A DNA stretch of 60,750 bases, from assembly GCA_024693925.1 (NCBI GenBank), contig JAILKH010000196.1, positions 1 to 60,750 of the forward strand. Direction: 5' to 3'. Positions within the stretch are counted from its first letter, which is position 1; the number at the start of each line of letters is the position of its first letter. Below the pieces are notes generated by a model that did no database searches, was not told where the DNA came from, and saw nothing but the letters and a program-made list of their open reading frames with translations. The position numbers and the translations under genes are program-made. Below, piece by piece: positions 1 through 7,863 of the stretch. Origin of the DNA: Lachnospiraceae bacterium. GTDB lineage: Bacteria > Bacillota > Clostridia > Lachnospirales > Lachnospiraceae.

Positions 1-457
1 CAAGGAAGGTGGTTGGAACAACATTTATACTGTTTAAAATATTATTGTATAACCATTCATCCGGTATAATATTTGTAAAAGTTACTCCTGCTTTATCACC
101 GATCGATCCGGCAAGAGATATATGCTCTTTATCTTGAGGACCGCTTATATCGGCTACTATTCCAAGAATCTGTACGTTGTCGGGTTTTTCTTCATTCCAT
201 TTTTGCAATTCGGGCATTTCCCCTATGCAGGGTCCGCAGAAAGTTCCCCAGACATTTACAACGGTAACATCCGCCTGCTTAAAAAAATCATTTGTGATAC
301 TGTTACCCTGAATATCCACTGTATCAAGACCTTCAAATGATGTCTGTACGCTTGATTCTTCGGTATATACGGTCTCATTCATATCAGATCCGCACCCGGT
401 TATCAGTACAGCTGCAGCGGCCGGTATAAGAATTGCTTTTAATATTTTTAAATTCAT
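1..457 (-). CDS. Thioredoxin-like (TlpA/ResA type) lipoprotein, 3' end outside window
   Basis: Reading the minus strand from 457 gives a lipoprotein with a short hydrophobic signal ending in LITGC (lipobox Cys22), then a thioredoxin fold with the redox motif CGPC at residues 74-77, preceded by VNVWGTF and followed by GEMPELQKW. Later VVPTTF fits the cis-proline loop region. The frame is open to base 1, so the C-terminus lies outside. A GGAG stretch (complement of 461-467) precedes the ATG. Such extracytoplasmic thiol-disulfide proteins reduce or form disulfides at the cell surface, for example in cytochrome maturation or oxidative repair; the partner is unknown. An alternative is a redoxin/peroxiredoxin-like protein (AhpC/TSA) of the same fold. 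Family assignment is secure, the exact role is not. Confidence 0.9.
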   Translation of the reverse strand, partial: MNLKILKAILIPAAAAVLITGCGSDMNETVYTEESSVQTSFEGLDTVDIQGNSITNDFFKQADVTVVNVWGTFCGPCIGEMPELQKWNEEKPDNVQILGIVADISGPQDKEHISLAGSIGDKAGVTFTNIIPDEWLYNNILNSINVVPTTFL

Positions 458-475
458 AATGATCTCCTTCTGTAA

Positions 476-504
476 TGAACCACAAACCCCGTCCCTATGG
501 TCCA
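476..504. repeat. Small REP-like hairpin repeat, copy 1
   Basis: A 29-base element with imperfect terminal arms (TGAACC/GGTCCA) around a core containing AACCCCGTCCC. A second copy is at 13521-13550 with a perfect TGGACC/GGTCCA stem and the same AACCCCGTCCC core. It lies just upstream of the lipoprotein gene start at 457. The form (short hairpin with GGGACGGGGTT loop on the other strand) recalls REP/RAYT-type dispersed elements of clostridia; that link is from memory. No transposase is present here. Confidence 0.6.
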
Positions 505-599
505 TTATAGCAAAAGAATACATAAATGGGTTATACTGTTATAGAGAAATGTTAATAAGTGAGTAAAACAGTATGGGAACGAGAGGTTTACGATAAAAT

Positions 600-776
600 A
601 TGATGCAGGATCATAGAGAAAATTCATTAAGATATTGGAACGAAACTCATCAGGATCAGAATTACGACAGGGACTTAATAAGGGATCAGTCTGAAAAAGC
701 TGTTGAAAATATAAAAAGAAATTTTTTGGAGATAAAGGAAGGGATTTTGAAACGGAATATCTTAAGGAAGAGTCAA
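600..776 (+). CDS. Possible small hydrophilic protein, 58 residues, or a gene remnant
   Basis: ATG at 600 is preceded by GAGAGG about 12 bases upstream and opens a 58-codon frame beginning MMQDHRENSL. It encodes a charged, helix-prone peptide with no cysteine and no membrane segment; the C-terminal part is rich in Lys, Arg, Glu and Ile. It fills much of the otherwise empty stretch 458-884. I do not recognise it. It could be a real small protein, a decayed gene, or chance; the codon usage resembles neighbouring genes. In the rest of 458-884 I see only the REP-like hairpin at 476-504. Confidence 0.25.
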
Positions 777-884
777 TGAGCCGGTATAAACCGGAGAAGC
801 GACTGTTTAGGGTGTGTGTTCGAAAACCGTATCTTTTGAATGAATGATCCAAAGTGTTATAAAAAATCGGAAAAACGGTGAGCT

Positions 885-1352
885 ATGAAGGATAAAAACA
901 AAAACAAAAATGAAAACAGGTATGCAAGTCTGAGACTTGACGATCAGCTGTGTTTTCCTTTGTATTCCATTGCAAAGGAGATCACAAGGCAGTACAGAAA
1001 ACCGCTTAAGGAATTGAATCTGACCTATACGCAGTATGTGGTGATGATGGTTCTGTGGGAGAAAGGAAATATGACAGAGGGAGAACTGGGACAGATCGTA
1101 CATCTTGACTCGGGTACACTTGCACCACTTCTTAAGAGAATGGAAAAACAGGGATACATACACCGTATCAAACCGGATAACAATGAGAGAAAACTGACAG
1201 TTGAATTAACTCAGGCAGGAAAAGAACTTAAAGAAAAAGCCCTGGCTGTACCCGGCCAGATGGACGGATGCATTCCGCTTGAGGAAGAAGAACTGGTGAC
1301 TCTTAAGGACCTGCTAGATAAGGCAATGACAAAAATGGAGTTTGTAAAATAA
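885..1352 (+). CDS. OhrR-like MarR family transcriptional regulator
   Basis: A 155-residue winged-helix protein. The stretch DDQLCFPLYSIAKEI puts a cysteine at residue 23, the place of the organic-hydroperoxide sensing cysteine of OhrR. The stretch LTYTQYVVMMVLWE and the recognition region LDSGTLAPLLKRMEKQG are typical of OhrR, and the wing region (DNNERKLTVELT) follows. In that family, oxidation of the N-terminal cysteine releases the repressor from the promoter of a peroxidase gene. No ohr gene is visible within the window; the nearest redox gene is the thioredoxin-like lipoprotein on the other strand. Length agrees with the family. The subfamily call rests on motif recall. Confidence 0.88.
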   Translation: MKDKNKNKNENRYASLRLDDQLCFPLYSIAKEITRQYRKPLKELNLTYTQYVVMMVLWEKGNMTEGELGQIVHLDSGTLAPLLKRMEKQGYIHRIKPDNNERKLTVELTQAGKELKEKALAVPGQMDGCIPLEEEELVTLKDLLDKAMTKMEFVK

Positions 1353-1379
1353 AGTATGAATGCCACAGGGACTGTCAGA

Positions 1380-2576
1380 TCACCATTTTACCTGCCATCT
1401 TTGCAGGAGTTCTTCGACAGATTCAGGTTCTTTTACGGATGTAATCCTGTTCTTATATACATCTGAAATTTTTTCACTGATGCGTGATTTTTCAAGGTAT
1501 TGTTCAAAAACCTCTTCATTAACGGGAATGTCACTCCAGTCATCCGTCCATGACGAGATATATGCCGCATTGGATATATACAGGGAATTAAGTCCCTCCT
1601 CTCCGCGGGCAATAAGGGGTGTTCCGTCAAGAATCGCATCCGCAAAATTATTAAGTATTATAGGATGACCGTCGGGTTCAGGTGAGCTGAAAAGTTCATA
1701 TTCCGTTTCGGGCTCCCAAAAACCGGATTTACAGGTGAAGCAGAGTTCCCTCTCGGGAATCTTCAGTTTGGTCCATTTTAATATCCCGCCTTCAAGAACA
1801 AGTTTACCCTTGTCCGCAGATATCTCGAGCCTGTTCGTACCGGGAGTCTCTCCGGTGCTTGTAATAAAAGTAGCGGTAGCACCGTTATCGTATTCACCGA
1901 ATATGGTAACGTCATCTTCAACACCTATCCTGTGATATTTTCCGATCGAGCAGAAAGCCTTTAATCTTTTGGGCATTCCGAATATCCACTGCCACAGATC
2001 AAGGTTATGCGGAGCCTGGTTCAGAAGAACACCCCCGCCTTCACCGTTCCAGGTACCGCGCCAGATTCCGGAATCATAATAAGCCTGAGTCCTGTACCAA
2101 TTGGTAATGATCCAGGTAAGACGTTTTGGTTCACCCAGTTCCCCGCTTTTTATTATGTCCCGGGCTTTTACAAAAAGGGGATTGGTCCGTTGATTGAACA
2201 TAATTGCAAAGATACTTCCGGAGCTTATGGCAGCATCGTTCATTTCTCGAACCTGACGAGTATAAACACCGGCAGGTTTCTCCGTAAGTACATGAAGCCC
2301 GCGTTTGAAGCATTCTTTTGCAATATCGGGATGTTTATAATGAGGAGTTGCTATGAGCACGGCGTCTATAAGCCCACTGTCAAGCATCATATGGGTATCT
2401 TCGTAGGTCTTTATATTGGGACAGAGTTTTGCAGCTCTTTTAAGTTTGTTTATATCGGGATCGGATACGGCAGTTACTCTTATCCTATTACATTGTCCTT
2501 TGACAATATAGGTAAGATGTCCGTATCCCATGTTGCCGACACCGGCTATTCCAAGTCTTATATGATCCATATGCAT
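1380..2576 (-). CDS. Gfo/Idh/MocA family NAD(P)-dependent sugar oxidoreductase (paralog 1)
   Basis: 398 residues. The N-terminal Rossmann fold begins with GIAGVGNMGYGH, and the family signature TEKPAG holds the catalytic lysine. The C-terminal substrate domain contains GEGGGVLLNQAPHNLDLWQW, whose His and Asp resemble the active-site residues of inositol dehydrogenase-like enzymes. The protein is strikingly similar along its whole length to the one encoded at 3488-4642, so the two are tandem paralogs. The isomerase-like gene at 2630-3445 lies between them, suggesting one minus-strand operon for oxidation of a sugar, polyol or sugar acid. The substrate cannot be told from sequence. Confidence 0.9.
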   Translation of the reverse strand: MHMDHIRLGIAGVGNMGYGHLTYIVKGQCNRIRVTAVSDPDINKLKRAAKLCPNIKTYEDTHMMLDSGLIDAVLIATPHYKHPDIAKECFKRGLHVLTEKPAGVYTRQVREMNDAAISSGSIFAIMFNQRTNPLFVKARDIIKSGELGEPKRLTWIITNWYRTQAYYDSGIWRGTWNGEGGGVLLNQAPHNLDLWQWIFGMPKRLKAFCSIGKYHRIGVEDDVTIFGEYDNGATATFITSTGETPGTNRLEISADKGKLVLEGGILKWTKLKIPERELCFTCKSGFWEPETEYELFSSPEPDGHPIILNNFADAILDGTPLIARGEEGLNSLYISNAAYISSWTDDWSDIPVNEEVFEQYLEKSRISEKISDVYKNRITSVKEPESVEELLQRWQVKW

Positions 2577-2629
2577 TATTTAGGAGCTGCTCATTACTAA
2601 TGAACAGCTCCGTTCTCCTTAAATCAGAT

Positions 2630-3445
2630 TTATTTATATATGATTTCCTTAAGTGCATCCGCAGCGGCTTTGAATGCCGTTTCGGAATCGGGGTATTCAT
2701 ATATCCCGACTTTACTTTTTTCCTTGCCTTCAAGTGCATTCAATCCGTCGAATACGGCAAGGTGGGGCTCTATCGTAAGCACATGTCCCTTATATTGAGA
2801 AAGCAGATATTTAAGTTGTCCCACCCCTTTTCCGGCAGGAACTACGGAACCGTCCGGCAGGGCATCTTTAATATGCATATATTCTACATAGGGTGAGAGC
2901 ATTTCCCAGGCTTCCTTTGTGTCCTGACCCGACTGAACGAAGTTAGCCGGATCGAAAATGGCTCTGATCTGAGGGAAAGTCTCATGTATCTTAAGACATC
3001 TTGAAGCAATATCTCCGTATATTCCCTTTTCATTCTCATGACAGAGAACCACATCGCTTCCTTTTGCCGCTTCTATGAACATATCAAGCCTGTCTGCAAC
3101 CTCATCGAAACGATCCTGCGATTCATAGAAACTGAAAAGACGTATATGTTTTGTATTTAGTTCAAAACATATATCAATACTTCGTTTGAATTTTTCAAGT
3201 TGGTCTTTAAAATCATCTGTTACGTTTATCTTACCGTAGGGTGACCCTATAGACCATACTGAAAGGCCTTCATCTTCAAGCCTTTTTCTTACTTCTTTTG
3301 CTTCTTTTTTAGTTATTTCCGCAATGTTTTTTCCGTCGAAATTACGGATCTCAAGCATAGGTATCCCATTATCCTTAAGTGCTTTTATCTGTCCGGTTAA
3401 AGCCGGTGAAGCTTCATCCGCAAATGCTGCCAGTTTGAATTCCAT
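2630..3445 (-). CDS. Sugar phosphate isomerase/epimerase-like TIM barrel protein
   Basis: 271 residues when started at the ATG at 3445, which has a clear GGAGGT (complement of 3451-3456) six bases upstream; a longer frame to 3472 lacks such a site. The pattern FDPANFVQSG, HEN and HIKDA followed by GKG is that of xylose-isomerase-like TIM barrels that bind a metal with Glu, Asp and His residues. It sits between two Gfo/Idh/MocA oxidoreductase genes, a pairing known from inositol and other polyol pathways where the barrel enzyme isomerises or dehydrates the oxidised sugar. Exact reaction unknown. Confidence 0.85.
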   Translation of the reverse strand: MEFKLAAFADEASPALTGQIKALKDNGIPMLEIRNFDGKNIAEITKKEAKEVRKRLEDEGLSVWSIGSPYGKINVTDDFKDQLEKFKRSIDICFELNTKHIRLFSFYESQDRFDEVADRLDMFIEAAKGSDVVLCHENEKGIYGDIASRCLKIHETFPQIRAIFDPANFVQSGQDTKEAWEMLSPYVEYMHIKDALPDGSVVPAGKGVGQLKYLLSQYKGHVLTIEPHLAVFDGLNALEGKEKSKVGIYEYPDSETAFKAAADALKEIIYK

Positions 3446-3487
3446 TGTAGACCTCCTGTGATTTTTGAGCATATGTTATCCGGTATT

Positions 3488-4642
3488 CTAATAAGTTCCC
3501 GTTGTGTCGAAAACAATACCGCTTCCGGTCTTTTTCTTTGAAGTTTTTCTTCGTTTATTCAGTTCCTCAAGGAAAAGATCCTCATCGAAGGGTATCTCTA
3601 TCGTTTTGTCAAGCCAGGATGAAAGATACATGGCATTTGATAAAGTCAATCCTCTTATACCTTCGGTTCCCTCCGCAACAAGCTTTCCCCCGTGGAGGAT
3701 CCTGTCCGCAAAGGCTCTGAGGACACCGTCATGTTGTTCGTTTTTTCCGTCAGTCTCTATTTCTATCCTTGTCATATCGGGCTTTTTGAAACCTTCGGGC
3801 TCGGTTTTGCAGAAAGTACGCTCATTAACGCAGAGCTTATCAAAAAACAGATTATGTTCTTCGCAGATGATACGTCCCATTTCAAAGGTAAGCTCCAGAC
3901 GGTTGGTTCCCGGTGCATCTCCGGTAGTGGTTACGAATACACCGGTTGCTCCGTTTTCATATTCAAGGTACGCAGTTACATCATCTTCGACTTCAATATC
4001 ATGCCATTTACCGACATGACAGAAAGCCCTTACCTTAGTAGGCATTCCGCATAACCATTGAAGCAGATCAAGCTGGTGAGGGCACTGGTTTAAAAGTACA
4101 CCGCCGCCTTCACCGTCCCAGGTTGCTTTCCAATCGGCAGCATCGTAATAGGATTGAGTCCTGTACCAATCGGTGATTATCCAGTTTACCCGCTTAAGCT
4201 TCCCGAGTTCGTTGCTGTTGATCATTTCATGTAGTTTTCGGTATACGCAATTGGTGCGCTGGTTAAGCATAAGCGCAAATACTTTATCGCTCTTATTTGC
4301 GATTTCGTTCATTTCCCGAACCTGACGGGTATATACACCCGCAGGCTTTTCACTTAATGCATGCACATCGTGTTCCAGGGCATAGATCACAAATTCCGGA
4401 TGAAGATAATGGGGAGTTGAGATCAATACCGCATCACAAATGCCGGAATCTATCAGAGCATATCCGTCATCAAAATTTATTATGTCCTTTGGCAGATTGT
4501 TTTTGGCCCATTCAAGTCTTTGCGGTCTTATATCCGCAACAGCTGTCAGTTTTATTTCCGGTATGTTTCCGTTAACAATGCTTTTTGCATGTGTGGAGCC
4601 CATGCCGCCTATTCCTATGATCCCGAGTTTTAATTGATCCAT
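3488..4642 (-). CDS. Gfo/Idh/MocA family NAD(P)-dependent sugar oxidoreductase (paralog 2)
   Basis: 384 residues with GIIGIGGMGSTH as dinucleotide-binding loop, SEKPAG with the catalytic lysine, and GEGGGVLLNQCPHQLDLLQW in the substrate domain. It shares many long blocks with the product of 1380-2576 (YTRQVREMN, NQRTN, WYRTQ.YYD, VEDDVT, G.APGTNRLE), so the pair came from duplication and may act on related substrates or as two steps. The ATG at 4642 has GGAGAAAA upstream. It is first in the minus-strand block running away from the AraC gene. The tail is rich in Lys and Arg. Confidence 0.9.
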   Translation of the reverse strand: MDQLKLGIIGIGGMGSTHAKSIVNGNIPEIKLTAVADIRPQRLEWAKNNLPKDIINFDDGYALIDSGICDAVLISTPHYLHPEFVIYALEHDVHALSEKPAGVYTRQVREMNEIANKSDKVFALMLNQRTNCVYRKLHEMINSNELGKLKRVNWIITDWYRTQSYYDAADWKATWDGEGGGVLLNQCPHQLDLLQWLCGMPTKVRAFCHVGKWHDIEVEDDVTAYLEYENGATGVFVTTTGDAPGTNRLELTFEMGRIICEEHNLFFDKLCVNERTFCKTEPEGFKKPDMTRIEIETDGKNEQHDGVLRAFADRILHGGKLVAEGTEGIRGLTLSNAMYLSSWLDKTIEIPFDEDLFLEELNKRRKTSKKKTGSGIVFDTTGTY

Positions 4643-4821
4643 GGTTTTTTCTCCTTTGGCCTAAAGATTCCGAATCAGTTTGAGCATGCTCATATCCGAG
4701 CATACTTACAATTTGATCATGTTTTGTTTTCTTGATTATATTGTATAGGCATTCTAAAAAAAATACACATATACAACCATATTTATGCAATAATCCGACC
4801 TCTGCCGGATTAAACAGGCTT

Positions 4822-5670
4822 TTACAGTTTGAAATAGTGACTCGGAGATACGCCGGTAAATTTCTGGAAAGTCTTAAAAAAGTAAGCATAACTGGAAAAA
4901 CCCAGTTCCTCCTGGACCTGTGAAACGGAAAGTCCGTTACGCAAAAGCGATTCCGCTTCGCTTATCCTTTGTGTGGAAATGTAACGGCTTATTGGAATAT
5001 GCATGTGCTTTTTAAAGAGTCTGGAAAGATAATCGGGATTCAGGTAAAAGTATGATGCTATATCTGTTACCGTGATCCTGTCCCTGATGTGCTCGTGAAT
5101 ATAGGCAAGTATCTCGTTCACCTTCTTTTGAGAATCCGAGATAGGCAGGTTGTATTCGGCTTCGGATTCAAAACTTTTAATTATACGGCTAAAAAAAGAA
5201 AGAAATCTGAAAAATGAACTTAATGAATCGGGGGTCAGTTTATCTTCGTATTTCAGAAGTTTTTCAAAATGACTTATGAGTTCGGTTTTATCCTCTCCTT
5301 TGGGAAAGAAAAATAAAGGAGAAGGTTCTTCAAGACGTGAAAATACTGTAGGAATATCACAAAAGACCGATTTAAGCCAATTTGTATGTATAGACAATAT
5401 ATAACGCTCATATACCACCCGGTTTTCATGATAAAGCTGATGGATGCAAAAGGTCGGAATAATGATAAGTGTTCCGGCCGGAATCATGGAAATGGAATCA
5501 TTTAAAAGAACATCCGGAAGATCGGTCAATGTATAGTAAAGTTCCGTGGCATTATGAGAATGAGGTTCTGCCGGATTCGGGGACAGTTCATTTCTGTACA
5601 CCATTTCATAAGGCGGGGATACCGAAAACAAGGGGGCTTTAGTTGAATCATTGGATACTGTTTTTTTCAT
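4822..5670 (-). CDS. AraC family transcriptional regulator
   Basis: 282 residues. The N-terminal half is a cupin-like sensing domain (EPHSHNATELYYTL, then IIPTFCIHQLYHEN). The C-terminal 100 residues hold two helix-turn-helix units: ITVTDIASYFYLNPDYLSRL and VSQVQEELGFSSYAYFFKTF, followed by the hallmark GVSPSHY. It is transcribed on the minus strand, divergent from the ABC importer starting at 5914 and upstream of the oxidoreductase block, so it very probably senses the imported sugar and controls one or both. The 243-base gap between 5671 and 5913 is AT-rich; I could not fix a promoter in it. Confidence 0.92.
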   Translation of the reverse strand: MKKTVSNDSTKAPLFSVSPPYEMVYRNELSPNPAEPHSHNATELYYTLTDLPDVLLNDSISMIPAGTLIIIPTFCIHQLYHENRVVYERYILSIHTNWLKSVFCDIPTVFSRLEEPSPLFFFPKGEDKTELISHFEKLLKYEDKLTPDSLSSFFRFLSFFSRIIKSFESEAEYNLPISDSQKKVNEILAYIHEHIRDRITVTDIASYFYLNPDYLSRLFKKHMHIPISRYISTQRISEAESLLRNGLSVSQVQEELGFSSYAYFFKTFQKFTGVSPSHYFKL

Positions 5671-5913
5671 TGTTTCTCCTTATTTTAAATATGATCATCA
5701 TAAAAACTACCGGGATCATAATTTAAGTAAAAATAAAAGCGCATTTAGGTAATATACATGATTGCAAGGTCGGATAATTACATAAATCAAGTCTATTATA
5801 TACATATTAAAGCAAATTAACAATGACTACAATAATAATTGATTGATTTTTGCATCACAACATTGACATTTTAACTAAATTATGAACAGCAACAGGATAA
5901 GGAGGAAGTTGCA

Positions 5914-6861
5914 ATGACTTATAAAAACAGCAGTGCCCCAGCAGGCATATATAAAAAAACCATGGCAGCAAAAATATGGAGATATAAATGGCTGTATCTT
6001 ATGCTGGCACCGGTGATGTTATATTTTCTTGTATTTAAATATGCCCCCATGTATGGGATAGTCATGGCTTTTCAGAAATACAATCCTTTCAAAGGTATAT
6101 TTAAAAGTCCCTTTGTGGGAACTGAAGTTTTTAGGAAAGTTTTGTCAAACCATAATTTTTGGATATCGGTCAAAAATACCATTGTACTGAATTTGCTGGT
6201 GCTCGTTGTGAATTTTCCTCTGACTATTATCATTTCGTTAATGCTTAATGAGATCAGACATTTAAGATTTAAGAAACTGACCCAATCGGTTTTGTATCTT
6301 CCTCATTTTGTTTCCTGGGTGGTGGTTGCCGGGATCGCAAGAGCGACTTTGTTTACTACAAACGGTGGGACCGTAAATATGCTGATAGAGAGCCTTGGTG
6401 GCACCCCAAAGTCATTTTTGGGTGATGCGGGCTGGTGGACAGTAATGTATGTGATCATGAATACATGGAAGGAAGTCGGATGGGGAACGATCATCTACCT
6501 GGCAGCTCTTACCGGAATTGATGAAAGCCTGTATGAAGCGGCTTATTTGGATGGGGCAACCAAAATGCAGAGGATCGTATATATAACGCTTCCGCTGATA
6601 AAGTCAACCGTGGTCACCATGCTTATACTTCAGGTTTCAAGAGTAATGAGTATCGGATTGGATGCACCGCTTTTGCTGGGAAATGATTCTGTAATAAATG
6701 TATCTGAAGTAATAGCAACTTATGTATATCGTCTGGGTATTGTCAGAAACGATTATTCACAGGCAACTGCCATAGGATTGTTTCAGTCTGTTGTAAATAT
6801 TTTAATTCTGGTCCTCGCGGACAGGTTTGCAAAACTGATCGGCGAAGAAGGAATTATCTGA
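5914..6861 (+). CDS. ABC transporter permease, LplB type
   Basis: 315-residue integral membrane protein with about six hydrophobic segments. The EAA loop that docks the ATPase reads EAAYLDGATKMQRIVYITLP at about residues 205-225. The N-terminal WRYKWLYLMLAPVMLYFLVFKYAPMYG pattern (WLYLMLAPVMLY) is characteristic of LplB/YtcP-type carbohydrate permeases. A strong AAGGAGGAAG precedes the ATG. It is first gene of a three-gene importer without its own ATPase, so it must borrow a general sugar ATPase (MsmX-like) encoded elsewhere. Likely regulator: the divergent AraC protein. Confidence 0.93.
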   Translation: MTYKNSSAPAGIYKKTMAAKIWRYKWLYLMLAPVMLYFLVFKYAPMYGIVMAFQKYNPFKGIFKSPFVGTEVFRKVLSNHNFWISVKNTIVLNLLVLVVNFPLTIIISLMLNEIRHLRFKKLTQSVLYLPHFVSWVVVAGIARATLFTTNGGTVNMLIESLGGTPKSFLGDAGWWTVMYVIMNTWKEVGWGTIIYLAALTGIDESLYEAAYLDGATKMQRIVYITLPLIKSTVVTMLILQVSRVMSIGLDAPLLLGNDSVINVSEVIATYVYRLGIVRNDYSQATAIGLFQSVVNILILVLADRFAKLIGEEGII

Positions 6862-6877
6862 TAGGAGGATCATGATC

Positions 6878-7783
6878 ATGACTTTAGGAAAAAGAAATAA
6901 AAGCAATGATTACAGTGGCGTAAAAGAATCCTTTACCTTATTGGATGTTTTTATATACATATTTATCGGACTGGCAGCGATAATATGCCTTTATCCGATA
7001 CTGAATGTTTTAGCCATATCCCTGTCGGGATATCAGGAGGTTTTGAGCAATTCCGTAACATGGTATCCGAAGAATATAAGTTTTGCGGCTTATAAAGATA
7101 TTTTCAGGAGAAAACAGATATGGCAGGCAATGTGGACGACGATCTCGGTAACAATATACGGAACAGGAACCGGGTTGGTGTTAACAACAGTGGCAGCCTA
7201 TGTTCTTTCACGTAACAATCTTCCCGGAAGAAAATATTTTTCGGCGATCATACTTTTTACCATGTATTTTTCGGGTGGTATCATCCCGACCTTTGTAGTG
7301 GTTAAGGGACTGGGCCTTGTTGATACTTTGGGTGCTTTATTTATACCCCAGGCTGTAAGTGTATTTAATTTCGTCATAATGAGAACCTTTTTTAGGGAAT
7401 TGCCCGAATCCTTGGAAGAATCGGCTCAGATTGACGGGGCAACAGAGCTTCAGGTCCTTTTTAAGATAGTACTGCCGCTTTCGGTACCGATCATAGCTAC
7501 GGTAGGACTGTTCTATGCCGTACAGTACTGGAATGATTATTTTCAGTCGCTGATATACATCACAACGGATTCAAAGTATACCCTGCAGCTTCGATTAAGA
7601 TCTTTTCTGTTCGGACAGGAACTGGATGCACAGGCTCAGGTTTCGGGAGATCGTGGCCAGATCATGACACAATCCCTAAAAATGGCTTCCATCATGTTCG
7701 CTACATTCCCGATATTAGTGGTGTATCCCTGGTTACAGAAATATTTTGTAAAGGGTATGATGCTTGGATCCGTAAAGGGATAA
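6878..7783 (+). CDS. ABC transporter permease, LplC type
   Basis: About 301 residues, partner permease of the preceding gene, with the EAA-type loop ESAQIDGATELQVLFKIVLP and about six membrane segments. AGGAGG at 6863-6868 overlaps the end of the upstream gene. Two in-frame ATG codons follow at 6872 and 6878; the second has the better spacing (nine bases), so it is chosen. The two permeases would form the heterodimeric channel for an oligosaccharide or uronide-type sugar. Stop at 7781-7783, followed 80 bases later by the binding-protein gene. Confidence 0.92.
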   Translation: MTLGKRNKSNDYSGVKESFTLLDVFIYIFIGLAAIICLYPILNVLAISLSGYQEVLSNSVTWYPKNISFAAYKDIFRRKQIWQAMWTTISVTIYGTGTGLVLTTVAAYVLSRNNLPGRKYFSAIILFTMYFSGGIIPTFVVVKGLGLVDTLGALFIPQAVSVFNFVIMRTFFRELPESLEESAQIDGATELQVLFKIVLPLSVPIIATVGLFYAVQYWNDYFQSLIYITTDSKYTLQLRLRSFLFGQELDAQAQVSGDRGQIMTQSLKMASIMFATFPILVVYPWLQKYFVKGMMLGSVKG

Positions 7784-7863
7784 ACAAAACCGAACCGATT
7801 GATTCTTATACGTCTATTGTGACGTAAGAGATACAGAAACATATTTAAACTAAGGAGGATGCA

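Noticed and set aside
505-852. Minus-strand frame of 115 codons opposite the small ORF region
   Set aside because: Composition (Phe, Leu, Ser and Tyr rich) is typical of a shadow frame and there is no ribosome site.
5671-5913. TTGACA at 5863-5868 as -35 box of the importer promoter
   Set aside because: No acceptable -10 sequence lies 16-18 bases downstream.
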